From the NCBI RefSeq assembly GCF_002019665.1, contig NZ_KV917375.1:2770702-2834701 (forward strand): a stretch of 64,000 nucleotides of DNA, written 5' to 3'. This document shows positions 1 to 8,595 of the stretch, one piece after another. Below the pieces are notes generated by a model that was not told the DNA's origin, ran no database searches, and worked only from the letters and a program-made list of their open reading frames with translations. The position numbers and the translations under genes were made by a program. Every line of letters begins with the position of its first letter. Position 1 is the first letter of the stretch. The DNA is from Sutcliffiella halmapala. Its GTDB lineage: Bacteria > Bacillota > Bacilli > Bacillales > Bacillaceae_I.

Positions 1-263
1 CCAGAACGTTCTGCTTCTTCTTTCACAGAATCTTGAGCTTGCTTTTTAGTACCAACGAATAAAACTGTTCCGCCGTTACCAGCAAGTTCCTTCACGAAGT
101 TATAAGCTTCTTCAACCTTTTTAACTGTCTTTTGAAGGTCGATGATGTAGATACCGTTACGCTCAGTGAAGATAAATTTCTTCATTTTTGGATTCCAACG
201 GCGTGTTTGGTGACCGAAGTGTACACCAGCTTCTAATAATTGTTTCATAGAGATTACTGACAT
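1..263 (-). CDS. rpsB: 30S ribosomal protein S2, N-terminal part (gene runs off the window)
   Basis: Encodes the first 87 or so residues of S2, a small-subunit protein that joins late in 30S assembly. The translation begins [13 protein letters not shown] and continues with the S2 hallmarks [13 protein letters not shown] and YIIDLQKT. The ATG is preceded by a perfect AGGAGG eight bases upstream. The 3' part lies outside the window, so completeness cannot be judged. It follows swrB, the last gene of the flagellar operon, as in B. subtilis, but has its own promoter in the gap. Confidence 0.96.
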   Translation of the reverse strand, partial: MSVISMKQLLEAGVHFGHQTRRWNPKMKKFIFTERNGIYIIDLQKTVKKVEEAYNFVKELAGNGGTVLFVGTKKQAQDSVKEEAERS

Positions 264-379
264 GTTATATTCCTCCTAATGGTTTTTTTTCCTCCGTCCA
301 TTTCATTTCCAAGCAAAACTGAACGAATCAGCACCAATGCCTGGATCGACGAACGTGTGAATTTATAACACCGGAAATA

Positions 380-408
380 AATATATCACAATCAGTTTTC
401 ACAATCAA
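380..408 (-). promoter_or_regulatory. Sigma-A-type promoter of rpsB
   Basis: On the minus strand TTGATT (403-408) and TATATT (380-385) are separated by exactly 17 bases, close to the sigma-A consensus. It lies between the swrB stop and the rpsB start and leaves a leader of about 110 nt. I could not assign that leader to a known ribosomal-protein autoregulatory RNA, though its length would allow one. Seen by eye; not experimentally supported. Confidence 0.6.
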
Positions 409-422
409 GTCGAAAATACGTT

Positions 423-908
423 TCACTGTCGAAATTTCCATAATAGTTCTATCTCAGTCTTCCCTTTGTCTAGCTTTTTCGCAATTTCTTCTAAAGAATA
501 ACCTTTTTCAACTAAGTGTGATACTTGCTCATAGGTGGTTAACCTTGCAAAATCAACTTCCTCACTTTGGATCCCCACTTCATCCTCAACAGCTGCAATT
601 TGTCCAAGAAGGGTGTGTACATCATCTTGTGTAATTTCAGGCTCTATTTCATTCACAATAGGTTCTTCTCTTTCATTATTACTCGTTGTTTGCTGCGTTT
701 TAGGTAGTTTGTCTAAAAACATCTTATTCTCTTCTTTTAATTCATACACATACCCACTGATTGTATCTTCTGCTTCTTTTAATAAATTTCGATAATCCTC
801 TTCAAGCTGCTGAACCTTGGAAAATTTCAAGTATAAAATTATTACAAAAAAAATCGCAAGTAAGCTAATTGCGAAATTTATAGCCAATAAAATTCCTGTC
901 ATATTCAT
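423..908 (-). CDS. swrB: SwrB-type swarming motility protein (YlxL)
   Basis: 161-residue protein with one N-terminal membrane segment (about residues 4-27), then a charged coiled-coil-like cytoplasmic part. A short C-terminal helix-turn-helix-like stretch lies around residues 125-158 (YEQVSHLVEKGYSLEEIAKKL). In B. subtilis SwrB promotes flagellar export activation and swarming and is the last gene of fla/che, directly after sigD and before rpsB, exactly as here. Family identification rests on position, length and topology, since this family diverges fast. A strong hairpin separates it from sigD, so its expression may be partly uncoupled. The ATG has AAGG six bases upstream. Confidence 0.8.
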   Translation of the reverse strand: MNMTGILLAINFAISLLAIFFVIILYLKFSKVQQLEEDYRNLLKEAEDTISGYVYELKEENKMFLDKLPKTQQTTSNNEREEPIVNEIEPEITQDDVHTLLGQIAAVEDEVGIQSEEVDFARLTTYEQVSHLVEKGYSLEEIAKKLDKGKTEIELLWKFRQ

Positions 909-941
909 TCACGACCTTACTTTTGACGTATAAATAAAATG

Positions 942-975
942 AACCGGTTGTGTTATAACACTAACACAACCGGTT
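942..975 (-). terminator. Perfect 14-bp hairpin between sigD and swrB
   Basis: Arms at 942-955 and 962-975 are exact reverse complements (AACCGGTTGTGTTA) around a 6-nt loop. On the minus strand the stem begins just after the sigD stop and is followed by CATTTTATTTAT, a T-rich but interrupted tract. It could be a partial intrinsic terminator, an attenuator or a 3'-end stabiliser of the fla/che message. No start codon lies within it; the swrB RBS is about 20 bases downstream. Confidence 0.65.
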
Positions 976-980
976 ATCCA

Positions 981-1745
981 TTACATGATTAATGTCAATT
1001 CTTTTCGTAGCTTAAAGATAGCTTTGGAGTGTATTTGGGAAATTCTCGATGTAGTAAGTCCCAATACTTGTCCAATTTCAGTAAGTGTTAATTCCTCTTT
1101 ATAAAAAAGACTAATAACAAGTTGTTCGTTTTCATTTAATTTTTCAATTTGGTGTATTAATTGTTGAATAGCTTCTGATTTTAGTAATTCTTCTTCTGGA
1201 GAAACACCAGAATCATCCTTTAATGTGAATGCCTGTTGACTTGAGTCATCCTGATCGTTTGGCATATCATCTATTGAAAGGATATTCGAAAAAAATACTT
1301 CATGGGTAATTGAAGCTACTTCTTCTTCAGACATAGAAAGTTCTGTAGCCAATTCCTCAAGCGTTGCATTTCTCATCAGAGATTGCTCTAATCTTTCCAT
1401 GGTTGCTTCTATTCTTTTCACTTTTTCACGAATACTACGAGGGAGCCAATCCTCTTTCCTTAGACCATCTATTATGGATCCCCTAATTCGAAAGGAAGCA
1501 TATGTGTCAAACTTTAAATCTCTTGTAGGATCAAATTTTTCAATTGCGTCAAATAATCCCACTAAAGCTAAACTTTTTAATTCTTCACGTTTTACGCTCT
1601 TAGGAAGGCCTGTTGCGATACGCTGCACATGATAGTGGACAAGTGGCATATATTTTTTCACTAAAAAGTCGCCTGCATCAGGATCTTTTTTTGATTTCCA
1701 AAGATTCCAATAATGCGATTCTTGGATTACAGCTGCTGTTTTCAT
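981..1745 (-). CDS. sigD: RNA polymerase sigma factor SigD (FliA family)
   Basis: 254 residues, the same length as B. subtilis SigD. Region 2 lies around residues 55-100 (LVGLFDAIEKFDP, YASFRIRGSIIDGLR), region 3 follows, and the region 4 helix-turn-helix is around 215-250 (LTLTEIGQVLGLTTSRISQIH). It directs polymerase to late flagellar, chemotaxis and autolysin promoters and is held inactive by FlgM, which is not in this window. Start chosen at ATG preceded by AAGGGGGGAG. It sits near the distal end of the operon. In B. subtilis this distance from the promoter is known to influence the fraction of motile cells. Confidence 0.97.
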   Translation of the reverse strand: MKTAAVIQESHYWNLWKSKKDPDAGDFLVKKYMPLVHYHVQRIATGLPKSVKREELKSLALVGLFDAIEKFDPTRDLKFDTYASFRIRGSIIDGLRKEDWLPRSIREKVKRIEATMERLEQSLMRNATLEELATELSMSEEEVASITHEVFFSNILSIDDMPNDQDDSSQQAFTLKDDSGVSPEEELLKSEAIQQLIHQIEKLNENEQLVISLFYKEELTLTEIGQVLGLTTSRISQIHSKAIFKLRKELTLIM

Positions 1746-1782
1746 GGCTCCCCCCTTAATATCACTACTACATTTAAAAGCA

Positions 1783-2283
1783 TTAAATATACCTTATTCC
1801 TTTGTTCACGGTTTTAATCATTAGCTTTCCACTTTCAGGATAGAATTCAATTGTTCTCCCACTGTTTCCACCACAATCTTCTCCAATTAATGGGATATTA
1901 TTAGCTTCTAGACGAGCTTTTACTGCCTCAACATTTCTTGGACCAATTCTCATCATATCACTGCTTTTACTTGTAAACTGGAACATTTGTGCCCCACCAG
2001 CAATTTTTGCTTTAAGTTGATATAATCTTGCACCTTTTAAAAGAAGTGTCTCTAATAAATGATCAACCCCTGTATCAGCATATTTGCACGAGTTGAAAGT
2101 TGATGTTCTTGCAAGACTAGATTCAGGGAGCATCACGTGTACCATACCCGCAATTTTAGCAGAATTATCATAGATAACTACGCCTACACACGAACCAAGA
2201 CCAGATGTGCGAATAGAGTGAGGAGCTTGTACAATATTCATTTCTGCAATTCCAACTTTAGTGACATTTTGTAAGCCAAGCAT
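1783..2283 (-). CDS. cheD: Chemoreceptor glutamine deamidase CheD
   Basis: 166 residues. CheD deamidates specific glutamines of chemoreceptors and also binds CheC, raising its CheY-P phosphatase activity. The expected catalytic residues are visible: Thr26, Cys32 in GLGSCVG and His49 in MVHVMLP, spaced as in Thermotoga CheD. The ATG abuts the cheC stop with no intervening base, implying translational coupling with its partner. Confidence 0.95.
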   Translation of the reverse strand: MLGLQNVTKVGIAEMNIVQAPHSIRTSGLGSCVGVVIYDNSAKIAGMVHVMLPESSLARTSTFNSCKYADTGVDHLLETLLLKGARLYQLKAKIAGGAQMFQFTSKSSDMMRIGPRNVEAVKARLEANNIPLIGEDCGGNSGRTIEFYPESGKLMIKTVNKGIRYI

Positions 2284-2910
2284 TTATTTCTCCCCTAATG
2301 TAGCCATGATTTTTTCAAAGGAATCAGGAAAAGGGATAAGAAAGAAATGTCCTTTTGCTTTTTGGACCATCTCATCATTTATCTCAGAAAGTTCTGTATC
2401 AATAAAAATCGCATGATCACTAAATTGAGAAATCTCGAGTAGTCCCGCCATCACAATTGCCCCTACCATATCTACTTTAACTTGAGGTACTGAAGGAGTT
2501 ACCCTTAATCCAATAGCATCTGATAAGGCAGTTAAGTAATGAGCAGAAATAATGTTGCCAAGTTCCTGCAAAGCGGATAATCCCATTTCATGTTGTGAGA
2601 AATTATCCTCACATAAACTTTTATCTTCAATTAATTGATTAACAAGCTTTAAAGCATCTTCAAGAGATAGAACAAAGAACAGGCTCCCAGCTAGTTCACC
2701 TTCCATCGTTAAAAAAACTGCAGCAACAGGACGATCAGGGCCACCAGCCAGTTCCATCATTTCATTAAATGAAACAATTTTAGCTCTAGGTACATTCATA
2801 TTTATTTCTTTATTTAACAACTGTGAAAGTGCGGTTGCCGCATTGCCTGCACCAATATTTCCTAATTCTTTCAGTAAGTCCAGTTCATTTAACATTTCTT
2901 GATTATTCAT
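2284..2910 (-). CDS. cheC: CheY-P phosphatase CheC
   Basis: 208 residues with two copies of the CheC/FliY/CheX phosphatase signature: ELGNIGAGNAATAL (Glu15, Asn18) and QELGNIISAHYLTAL (Glu116, Asn119). This two-site form is CheC rather than single-site CheX. It dephosphorylates CheY-P and takes part in adaptation with CheD, encoded immediately downstream. No membrane segment; cytoplasmic. Confidence 0.95.
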   Translation of the reverse strand: MNNQEMLNELDLLKELGNIGAGNAATALSQLLNKEINMNVPRAKIVSFNEMMELAGGPDRPVAAVFLTMEGELAGSLFFVLSLEDALKLVNQLIEDKSLCEDNFSQHEMGLSALQELGNIISAHYLTALSDAIGLRVTPSVPQVKVDMVGAIVMAGLLEISQFSDHAIFIDTELSEINDEMVQKAKGHFFLIPFPDSFEKIMATLGEK

Positions 2911-2921
2911 CTCGTCATCCT

Positions 2922-3371
2922 TTAATTATTACTTGTTTCAATCTGAAGGACTTCAAATAGATCTAAGCAGACAAACAATCTTTTATCTAACTTCACGACA
3001 CCTTGAATATACTTCGTCTCGACAGTTCCTACGACTTCTGGTGCTGACTCAATGTCATCCTCTGTTATATCTAATACATCATTTGCTGCATCTACTATAA
3101 ATCCAACTTCATGATCGCCAACAACTGTAATAATGATTCTAGTAGATTCAGAATACTCATTTTCTTCCATTTCAAATCTTAAGCGCAAATCGACTATTGG
3201 TGTTATAACCCCTCTTAAATTGATAACTCCTTTTATATGAGACGGGACATTAGGGACACGAGTAATTGGTAATAGTTTTTCGATTGAACGAACTTGATGA
3301 ACCGGTATAGCATATTCTTCCTTATTTAGTTCAAAAATAATAAATTTTAATTTTTGAGCGGTTGTCTGCAT
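2922..3371 (-). CDS. cheW: Chemotaxis coupling protein CheW
   Basis: About 149 residues forming a single CheW fold that bridges receptors and CheA. Motifs include IPVHQVRSIEKL, the RVPNVPSHIKGVINLRG loop and FIVDAANDVLDI. The ATG at 3371 is preferred over one six codons upstream because TGGAGG lies seven bases before it, whereas the upstream ATG has only a poorly spaced GAGGA. Lies between cheA and cheC with short gaps. Confidence 0.94.
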   Translation of the reverse strand: MQTTAQKLKFIIFELNKEEYAIPVHQVRSIEKLLPITRVPNVPSHIKGVINLRGVITPIVDLRLRFEMEENEYSESTRIIITVVGDHEVGFIVDAANDVLDITEDDIESAPEVVGTVETKYIQGVVKLDKRLFVCLDLFEVLQIETSNN

Positions 3372-3403
3372 TCCTTTTCCTCCAGTCATTCCTCAAGTCA
3401 TCC

Positions 3404-5437
3404 TCATTTTATTAATGCGTTGCAATCTACAATAAGCGCCACTTGACCATCACCTAGAATCGTTGCGCCACTAATAGCGAAAGTGGAATTCAAGTATTGT
3501 CCTAACGCTTTTAAGACCACTTCTTGTTGACCGATGAATGAATCAACTACAAGTGCTGCCATTTTTTCACCTTTTTTCACTAAAACGATTGAGTAAAGAT
3601 TTGATTCTTTAGACTCTTCTTTGTTAACATGAAATACTTTTTCTAAATGCACAATCGGGACGATTTTCCCACGGAAATCGATGACCTCTTGTCCATGTGC
3701 GGTTAAGACCTCTTCTTTTTTTATTATGGCTGTTTCAATAATGGATGATAATGGAATTGCATACTTTTCTTTTTCTATCTCCGTTAATAATACGGAAATA
3801 ATGGAAAGAGTTAATGGCAATTGAATAGAGAAAGTGGTTCCTTTCCCTTCAATCGAGTCAATGGTTATACTTCCTCCAAGCGATTCGATAGTGTTTTTCA
3901 CTACATCTAACCCGACCCCACGACCAGAGATATCAGAAATTACTTCAGCGGTTGAGAAACCTGAAGATAAAATTAGTTGGAAAACTTCCTGATCTGTTAA
4001 GCTATCTGCCATTTGTGGTGAAACAATTCCACGACTAATCGCTTTATTTAAGACCTTCTGCTTAGAAATCCCACCACCATTGTCTACAATTTCAATGAAC
4101 ACATGATTGCCACTATGGAATGCTTTTAACGTAATTTTTCCTTCTTCATTTTTGCCAAGTGCTCTTCTTGCATCAGGCATTTCAATCCCATGGTCAATAG
4201 CATTGCGTAAAAGGTGAACAAGCGGATCTCCAATTTCATCCATTACTGTTCTATCTAATTCCGTTTCAGCTCCAATAATTTCTATCTCTACTTTTTTTCC
4301 TAACTCTCTAGCTAATTGTCTCACCATTCGTGGGAAACGGTTAAATACTGTTTCAATTGGAACCATACGCATATTCAAAATAATATTTTGTAAATCATTT
4401 GAAATTCTCGACATTCTTTCTACCGTCTCAATCAACTCTGATTCGTTTAACTCTTTTGAGATTTGCTCGAGCCTACCTCTATCAATTACAAGCTCTTCAA
4501 ACAAATTCATTAAGCCATCTAATCGGTCAATGCTAACGCGTATTGTTTTAGTTGTTTGTACTCCTTTAGTGTTTGCAACAGGTTCAGCTTTCGTGATCGG
4601 TTCTATAGCAGGAGCCGCTTGTATTGCTGCTTGTTCTATTTCTACCACTTGCTCAGCTTGGTCAACTTTTGAAGTTTGAGAGACTTGAAGATTTTTTGTA
4701 TGTATGGTTTTTATTTCTACCATTTCTACTTCAGATACCTTCATAATTCGTTCCTTGATCTCGTCCTGTTCTTCTTTTGTTACCATCGTAATAGTAAAGG
4801 ATTCCTCAAAATTCTCTTCTTCTAATTGCTGAACTGGTGGAGTCGATTTAATAACTTCTCCAATTTGTTCGACCACTTCAAACACCATGAACACTCTTGC
4901 AGCCTTTAGCAAACAATCTTTTCGAAGTGTTACTGTAATTTCAATTGGGGAATAGCCTTGCTCCTCTGATTGTTCAAGGATTGTCACTTCATAAGAATCA
5001 TAGGTATAGTCGTTAGTCCCACTAGCTTGTGTAACTTTGGTGGAATTCTCGACATTTTCACCTTTTTCAATTTTTATTAAAAGTTCAACGACATCTGTTA
5101 CATTTTTCTTTCCGTCTCCACCATCTGCAATAGAGAATACCATTGCTTCCAAATATTCTACAGACTGAAAGACAACATCTAAAAGTGTCGATGTAACGGC
5201 TAATTTATGATTTCGAATCATATCTAACACATTTTCCATCTGATGTGTTAGGCTTGCTAGATCTTCATACCCCATCGTTGCAGACATTCCTTTTAACGTG
5301 TGGGCCGAACGAAAAATCTCATTTACTATTTCAATATTTTCAGGATTTCTTTCAAGCTCGACTAACTGATTATTGATTGTTTCTAAATGTTCCTTGCTTT
5401 CTTCTAGGAAAATATCTAAATATTGACTTAATTCCAT
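3404..5437 (-). CDS. cheA: Chemotaxis histidine kinase CheA
   Basis: 677 residues with the usual five-part order. The P1 HPt domain carries the phospho-accepting His46 (RSAHTLKGMSATMG). A P2 CheY/CheB-binding region lies around 150-235, followed by a charged linker. P3 dimerisation helices start near residue 300 (IDRLDGLMNLFEELVIDRGR). The P4 kinase has an N box (HLLRNAIDHGIE) and G boxes (DNGGG, SGRGVGLDVV), and P5 is a CheW-like C-terminus (about 545-675). It autophosphorylates in response to receptor state and donates phosphate to CheY and CheB, both encoded in this operon. Confidence 0.97.
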   Translation of the reverse strand: MELSQYLDIFLEESKEHLETINNQLVELERNPENIEIVNEIFRSAHTLKGMSATMGYEDLASLTHQMENVLDMIRNHKLAVTSTLLDVVFQSVEYLEAMVFSIADGGDGKKNVTDVVELLIKIEKGENVENSTKVTQASGTNDYTYDSYEVTILEQSEEQGYSPIEITVTLRKDCLLKAARVFMVFEVVEQIGEVIKSTPPVQQLEEENFEESFTITMVTKEEQDEIKERIMKVSEVEMVEIKTIHTKNLQVSQTSKVDQAEQVVEIEQAAIQAAPAIEPITKAEPVANTKGVQTTKTIRVSIDRLDGLMNLFEELVIDRGRLEQISKELNESELIETVERMSRISNDLQNIILNMRMVPIETVFNRFPRMVRQLARELGKKVEIEIIGAETELDRTVMDEIGDPLVHLLRNAIDHGIEMPDARRALGKNEEGKITLKAFHSGNHVFIEIVDNGGGISKQKVLNKAISRGIVSPQMADSLTDQEVFQLILSSGFSTAEVISDISGRGVGLDVVKNTIESLGGSITIDSIEGKGTTFSIQLPLTLSIISVLLTEIEKEKYAIPLSSIIETAIIKKEEVLTAHGQEVIDFRGKIVPIVHLEKVFHVNKEESKESNLYSIVLVKKGEKMAALVVDSFIGQQEVVLKALGQYLNSTFAISGATILGDGQVALIVDCNALIK

Positions 5438-5452
5438 TTTGAAACACCCCTA

Positions 5453-6526
5453 TCACAATGTATATTGATGAATAACGTTTGCAATATCCTCTAAATTCTC
5501 TACTCTATCAACAAGCCCAGTTTGGATGGCTGCATTTGGCATTCCAAATACAACAGAAGTTTGTTCAGATTCAGCAATTGCAACAGTTTGTCCACTTTCC
5601 TTTAACTTTCTAATTCCTAAAGTTCCATCTGCTCCCATTCCGGTAAGGACAACCGCTATCTTTTGATAGTCTTGGATAACACTTAAAGAGGAAAATAATA
5701 CGTCTACTGCTGGGCGATGGCCTTTAATTGGTGGAATCTTTTCATTTAGAGAAATATATAATTCTCTTTCTCGCTGCATTACCTCCATATGATAGCCTCC
5801 AGGAGCAATATAGACTTCTCCTTTTTTCACCTTTTGATTATGGGTTGCTTCCATAACTTCAAAGCTACAAAGAGAATTTAAACGTTCTGCAAGTGATTTC
5901 GTAAACTGCCTTGGCATATGTTGTACAATAAAAATAGGTACAGTTATGGTGGACAAAGATGTCAACAAGGTTTGCAAGGCACGAGGGCCTCCTGTTGATG
6001 TTCCAATACATACTAGTGATTGGGTTGTTTTTTTCTTTTTATCACTTAGGTCCATTTTACTATATTGTTCTTTTAGACGAGGAGTTTTTTTCACTTCTTG
6101 CCCTTGTCTTTTTTGTGAACGGATATTTGACCTAGCTGCTAGTAGTATTTTTTCAATTAGTTCTTCTTTAACTTTATAAATATCAATAGAAATAGCCCCA
6201 GAAGGCTTCGTTACAAAATCGACAGCACCTTTTTCAATGGCAATGATCGTATTCAAAGAACCAGTGGACGTTGTACTTGAAAGCATAATAACAGGAACCG
6301 GTGTATACTCCATTAACGCCTCTAATGCCTGTAAACCATCCATAACAGGCATTTCCACATCTAATGTAACAACATCTGGAGAGAACTCTTTTACCTTTTC
6401 TATTGCTTCAAGCCCATTTTTGGCAGTTGCAACCACTTCAATAACTGGATGGTCTTTCAACAAATCTGTGATAAGCTTTCGCATAAAGATAGAATCATCT
6501 GTCACTAATACCTTTATTTTATTCAT
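5453..6526 (-). CDS. cheB: Chemoreceptor methylesterase/response regulator CheB
   Basis: 357 residues. The N-terminal receiver domain (residues 1-120) has phospho-acceptor Asp56 in VVTLDVEMPVMDG. A linker rich in Lys and Gln (about 130-168) leads to the C-terminal methylesterase domain, with Ser177 in CIGTSTGGPRAL, His203 in VQHMP and the catalytic-Asp motif LTGMGADG near 300. It removes methyl groups from receptors for adaptation. The receptor methyltransferase CheR is not in the window. Confidence 0.97.
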   Translation of the reverse strand: MNKIKVLVTDDSIFMRKLITDLLKDHPVIEVVATAKNGLEAIEKVKEFSPDVVTLDVEMPVMDGLQALEALMEYTPVPVIMLSSTTSTGSLNTIIAIEKGAVDFVTKPSGAISIDIYKVKEELIEKILLAARSNIRSQKRQGQEVKKTPRLKEQYSKMDLSDKKKKTTQSLVCIGTSTGGPRALQTLLTSLSTITVPIFIVQHMPRQFTKSLAERLNSLCSFEVMEATHNQKVKKGEVYIAPGGYHMEVMQRERELYISLNEKIPPIKGHRPAVDVLFSSLSVIQDYQKIAVVLTGMGADGTLGIRKLKESGQTVAIAESEQTSVVFGMPNAAIQTGLVDRVENLEDIANVIHQYTL

Positions 6527-6571
6527 AATGAAGTGAATCCCCTTTCGAAAGCAAGTTGTAGCTTTTTCTAG

Positions 6572-7453
6572 TCAAGTAAAAAGACGAAAAAGCTTAGAGA
6601 CAAAGGATGTTTTTTCATGTGAACGAACTGCGGCTTTACTATTACCATCTAAATAAATCGTTGATAGTTTAAATATTGCCTTGCTCGCAGGACTATTAGG
6701 GTTTTTCAAGATAAAAGGTGTTTGGTCCATAACAGCAAGTAAAACAGCTCGGTCATCAGGGATGGATCCTAAATGATTTAATTTTTTTGTTAAAAATTGT
6801 TTTGCAACAGATTGTAAACGTTCTGCCGTTTTAGCAGCAATTTTCAAATCAGGTACCTTATTCAAGATAAGGTGAAATGGTATAGAAGGATTCTGAATAT
6901 TTATATATTTTAAAGCGGAATATGCATCCGTAATAGATGTAGGTTCACATGTTGTTAGAAGGCAAATTTCGTCTACGGCTAAAAGTAATTGCAAACTTTC
7001 CTCTGTAATTCCAGCACCCATATCAAAAATAATAAAATCGTACTGATAGGTGGCCTCAGCCAATTGTGATAAGAAATATTTTCTTTTTTGTTCATCCAAC
7101 TTAAAAATATCAGTTAAACCTGATCCTCCAGCAATATAGGATAGGTTTTCTGGTCCTTTTTGAATGATTTGATTTAAGTTTCGACCTCCTTCAAACAAAT
7201 GAACAATGCTATACTTCTGCGTGGTCCCCATTAAAATATCAATGTTTGCCATTCCAATATCTAAATCGAATAATAGAACATTAAAGCCTCTCTGTTGTAA
7301 AGACAAAGAGAAATTCAAAGAAAAATTCGACTTTCCTACTCCACCTTTTCCACTTATAATTGCAATGGTTTTGGCTTCTTTTTCCACTTCGTTTGGATTA
7401 ATTAAGCGGTGTTTTACTATCTGTTCACGTAAAAGTCTTGCTTGATCATTCAT
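6572..7453 (-). CDS. flhG: MinD/ParA-type ATPase FlhG (YlxH), flagellar number regulator
   Basis: About 293 residues. A deviant Walker A motif, SGKGGVGKSN, lies around residues 34-43 with lysines at both ends; Walker B is in DFIIFDMGAG, and a basic C-terminal helix follows. FlhG stimulates the FlhF GTPase and controls flagellar number and placement and C-ring assembly. The ATG overlaps the flhF stop by one base (TGATG); an in-frame GTG just before it is rejected because it offers no better RBS spacing. Confidence 0.95.
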   Translation of the reverse strand: MNDQARLLREQIVKHRLINPNEVEKEAKTIAIISGKGGVGKSNFSLNFSLSLQQRGFNVLLFDLDIGMANIDILMGTTQKYSIVHLFEGGRNLNQIIQKGPENLSYIAGGSGLTDIFKLDEQKRKYFLSQLAEATYQYDFIIFDMGAGITEESLQLLLAVDEICLLTTCEPTSITDAYSALKYINIQNPSIPFHLILNKVPDLKIAAKTAERLQSVAKQFLTKKLNHLGSIPDDRAVLLAVMDQTPFILKNPNSPASKAIFKLSTIYLDGNSKAAVRSHEKTSFVSKLFRLFT

Positions 7454-8595
7454 CACTTTAATTCCTCAAGCAAATCTTCCACTACCATTTCCTTACTTGC
7501 ATTCAGCATATCTTCTGGAACACTTTGTCCATTCGTAATATAGGAAGCAGCTTTTTTATACTGATAAATTAAACTATACATCGAGCTAGATGATGACGTT
7601 TCATCCTTCTTCGTAAATAAAAATTTCTGAATACCAATATTCCAAAACTGATCGGTGATTTTCTTCATGTCACTTAATTTAGAAGTTAAAGATAACACTA
7701 AGAATGTATCCATTTCTTCTTCAAAATTTATAACCGCCTGCAAATCCTTGACAAACTCTTCATTCAGGAAATTTCGTCCTGCAGTATCAATAAAGATAAC
7801 GTCTAAGTAAGAAAGTTTTTCCTTTGCTAGCTGAAAATCTTCGGCATTATAACAAACCTCAATAGGTGCCTCTAAAATGTTTGCATACGTTTTTAACTGT
7901 TCTATCGCGGCAATTCGGTACGTATCTGTTGTAATAAAGCCTACAGACTTTTCTTGCTTTAACACTGCATCAGCAGCCAATTTTGCTAGTGTCGTTGTTT
8001 TTCCTACTCCAGTTGGCCCTACTAGCGAAATAAATTTCTTTTTAGAAATAGGTTGATTGAACTCAATATCTGCTAATTGTTGAAGGAAATATCCCTTTAA
8101 AAGTTCTAACATTTCTGGCTTGGACAGTTTTTTTTGCTTTTCCCATTGCATGTATAAAAACTCACTAGCTTCTTCCGCAAGAGAAGTGGAAAGATCAGAG
8201 TACTTTAGCTTTTCTTCTATCTCCAAAAAGTAATCAGGTACAAGCGGATCCCGCTTTGCTCCATTCGTTAACTGTTTCATCATTCTCTTCATCTCATTTA
8301 GACTATGATGAATTTCACTTTGACTAATGGTGTTAGGTCGTGAATCATTTAACTCTGCCTTTATTTTTTTCTTCTGCGGTTCCTCAAAAGGTATAACTTG
8401 ATTTTTTGTTTTGGGTTTAATCGGTTCTTCATCAACCGCTGCAATAACTTCTACACTTTTCTTCGTAATTAGACCGAAAAGCTTTGATGTTTTAATTGCT
8501 TTAGAGTTTAAGATTATTGCCTCATCTCCAAGTTCAAAGCGTACTTGACTCATTGCTTCTTGCATGGTTGAAGCTTTATATTTTTTCACTTTCAT
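7453..8595 (-). CDS. flhF: SRP-family GTPase FlhF
   Basis: 380 residues. A variable basic N-terminal domain (1-115) is followed by the NG GTPase domain, with P-loop GPTGVGKT at 193-200, DTAGR and TKKDE motifs. Related to Ffh and FtsY, both encoded elsewhere in this window, but dedicated to flagellar positioning together with FlhG. Its ATG overlaps the flhA stop (ATGA), indicating coupled translation. Confidence 0.96.
   Translation of the reverse strand: MKVKKYKASTMQEAMSQVRFELGDEAIILNSKAIKTSKLFGLITKKSVEVIAAVDEEPIKPKTKNQVIPFEEPQKKKIKAELNDSRPNTISQSEIHHSLNEMKRMMKQLTNGAKRDPLVPDYFLEIEEKLKYSDLSTSLAEEASEFLYMQWEKQKKLSKPEMLELLKGYFLQQLADIEFNQPISKKKFISLVGPTGVGKTTTLAKLAADAVLKQEKSVGFITTDTYRIAAIEQLKTYANILEAPIEVCYNAEDFQLAKEKLSYLDVIFIDTAGRNFLNEEFVKDLQAVINFEEEMDTFLVLSLTSKLSDMKKITDQFWNIGIQKFLFTKKDETSSSSSMYSLIYQYKKAASYITNGQSVPEDMLNASKEMVVEDLLEELK

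Noticed and set aside
264-420. Structured ribosomal leader upstream of rpsB
   Set aside because: A leader of about 110 nt exists, but I could not identify paired regions matching a known S2 leader.
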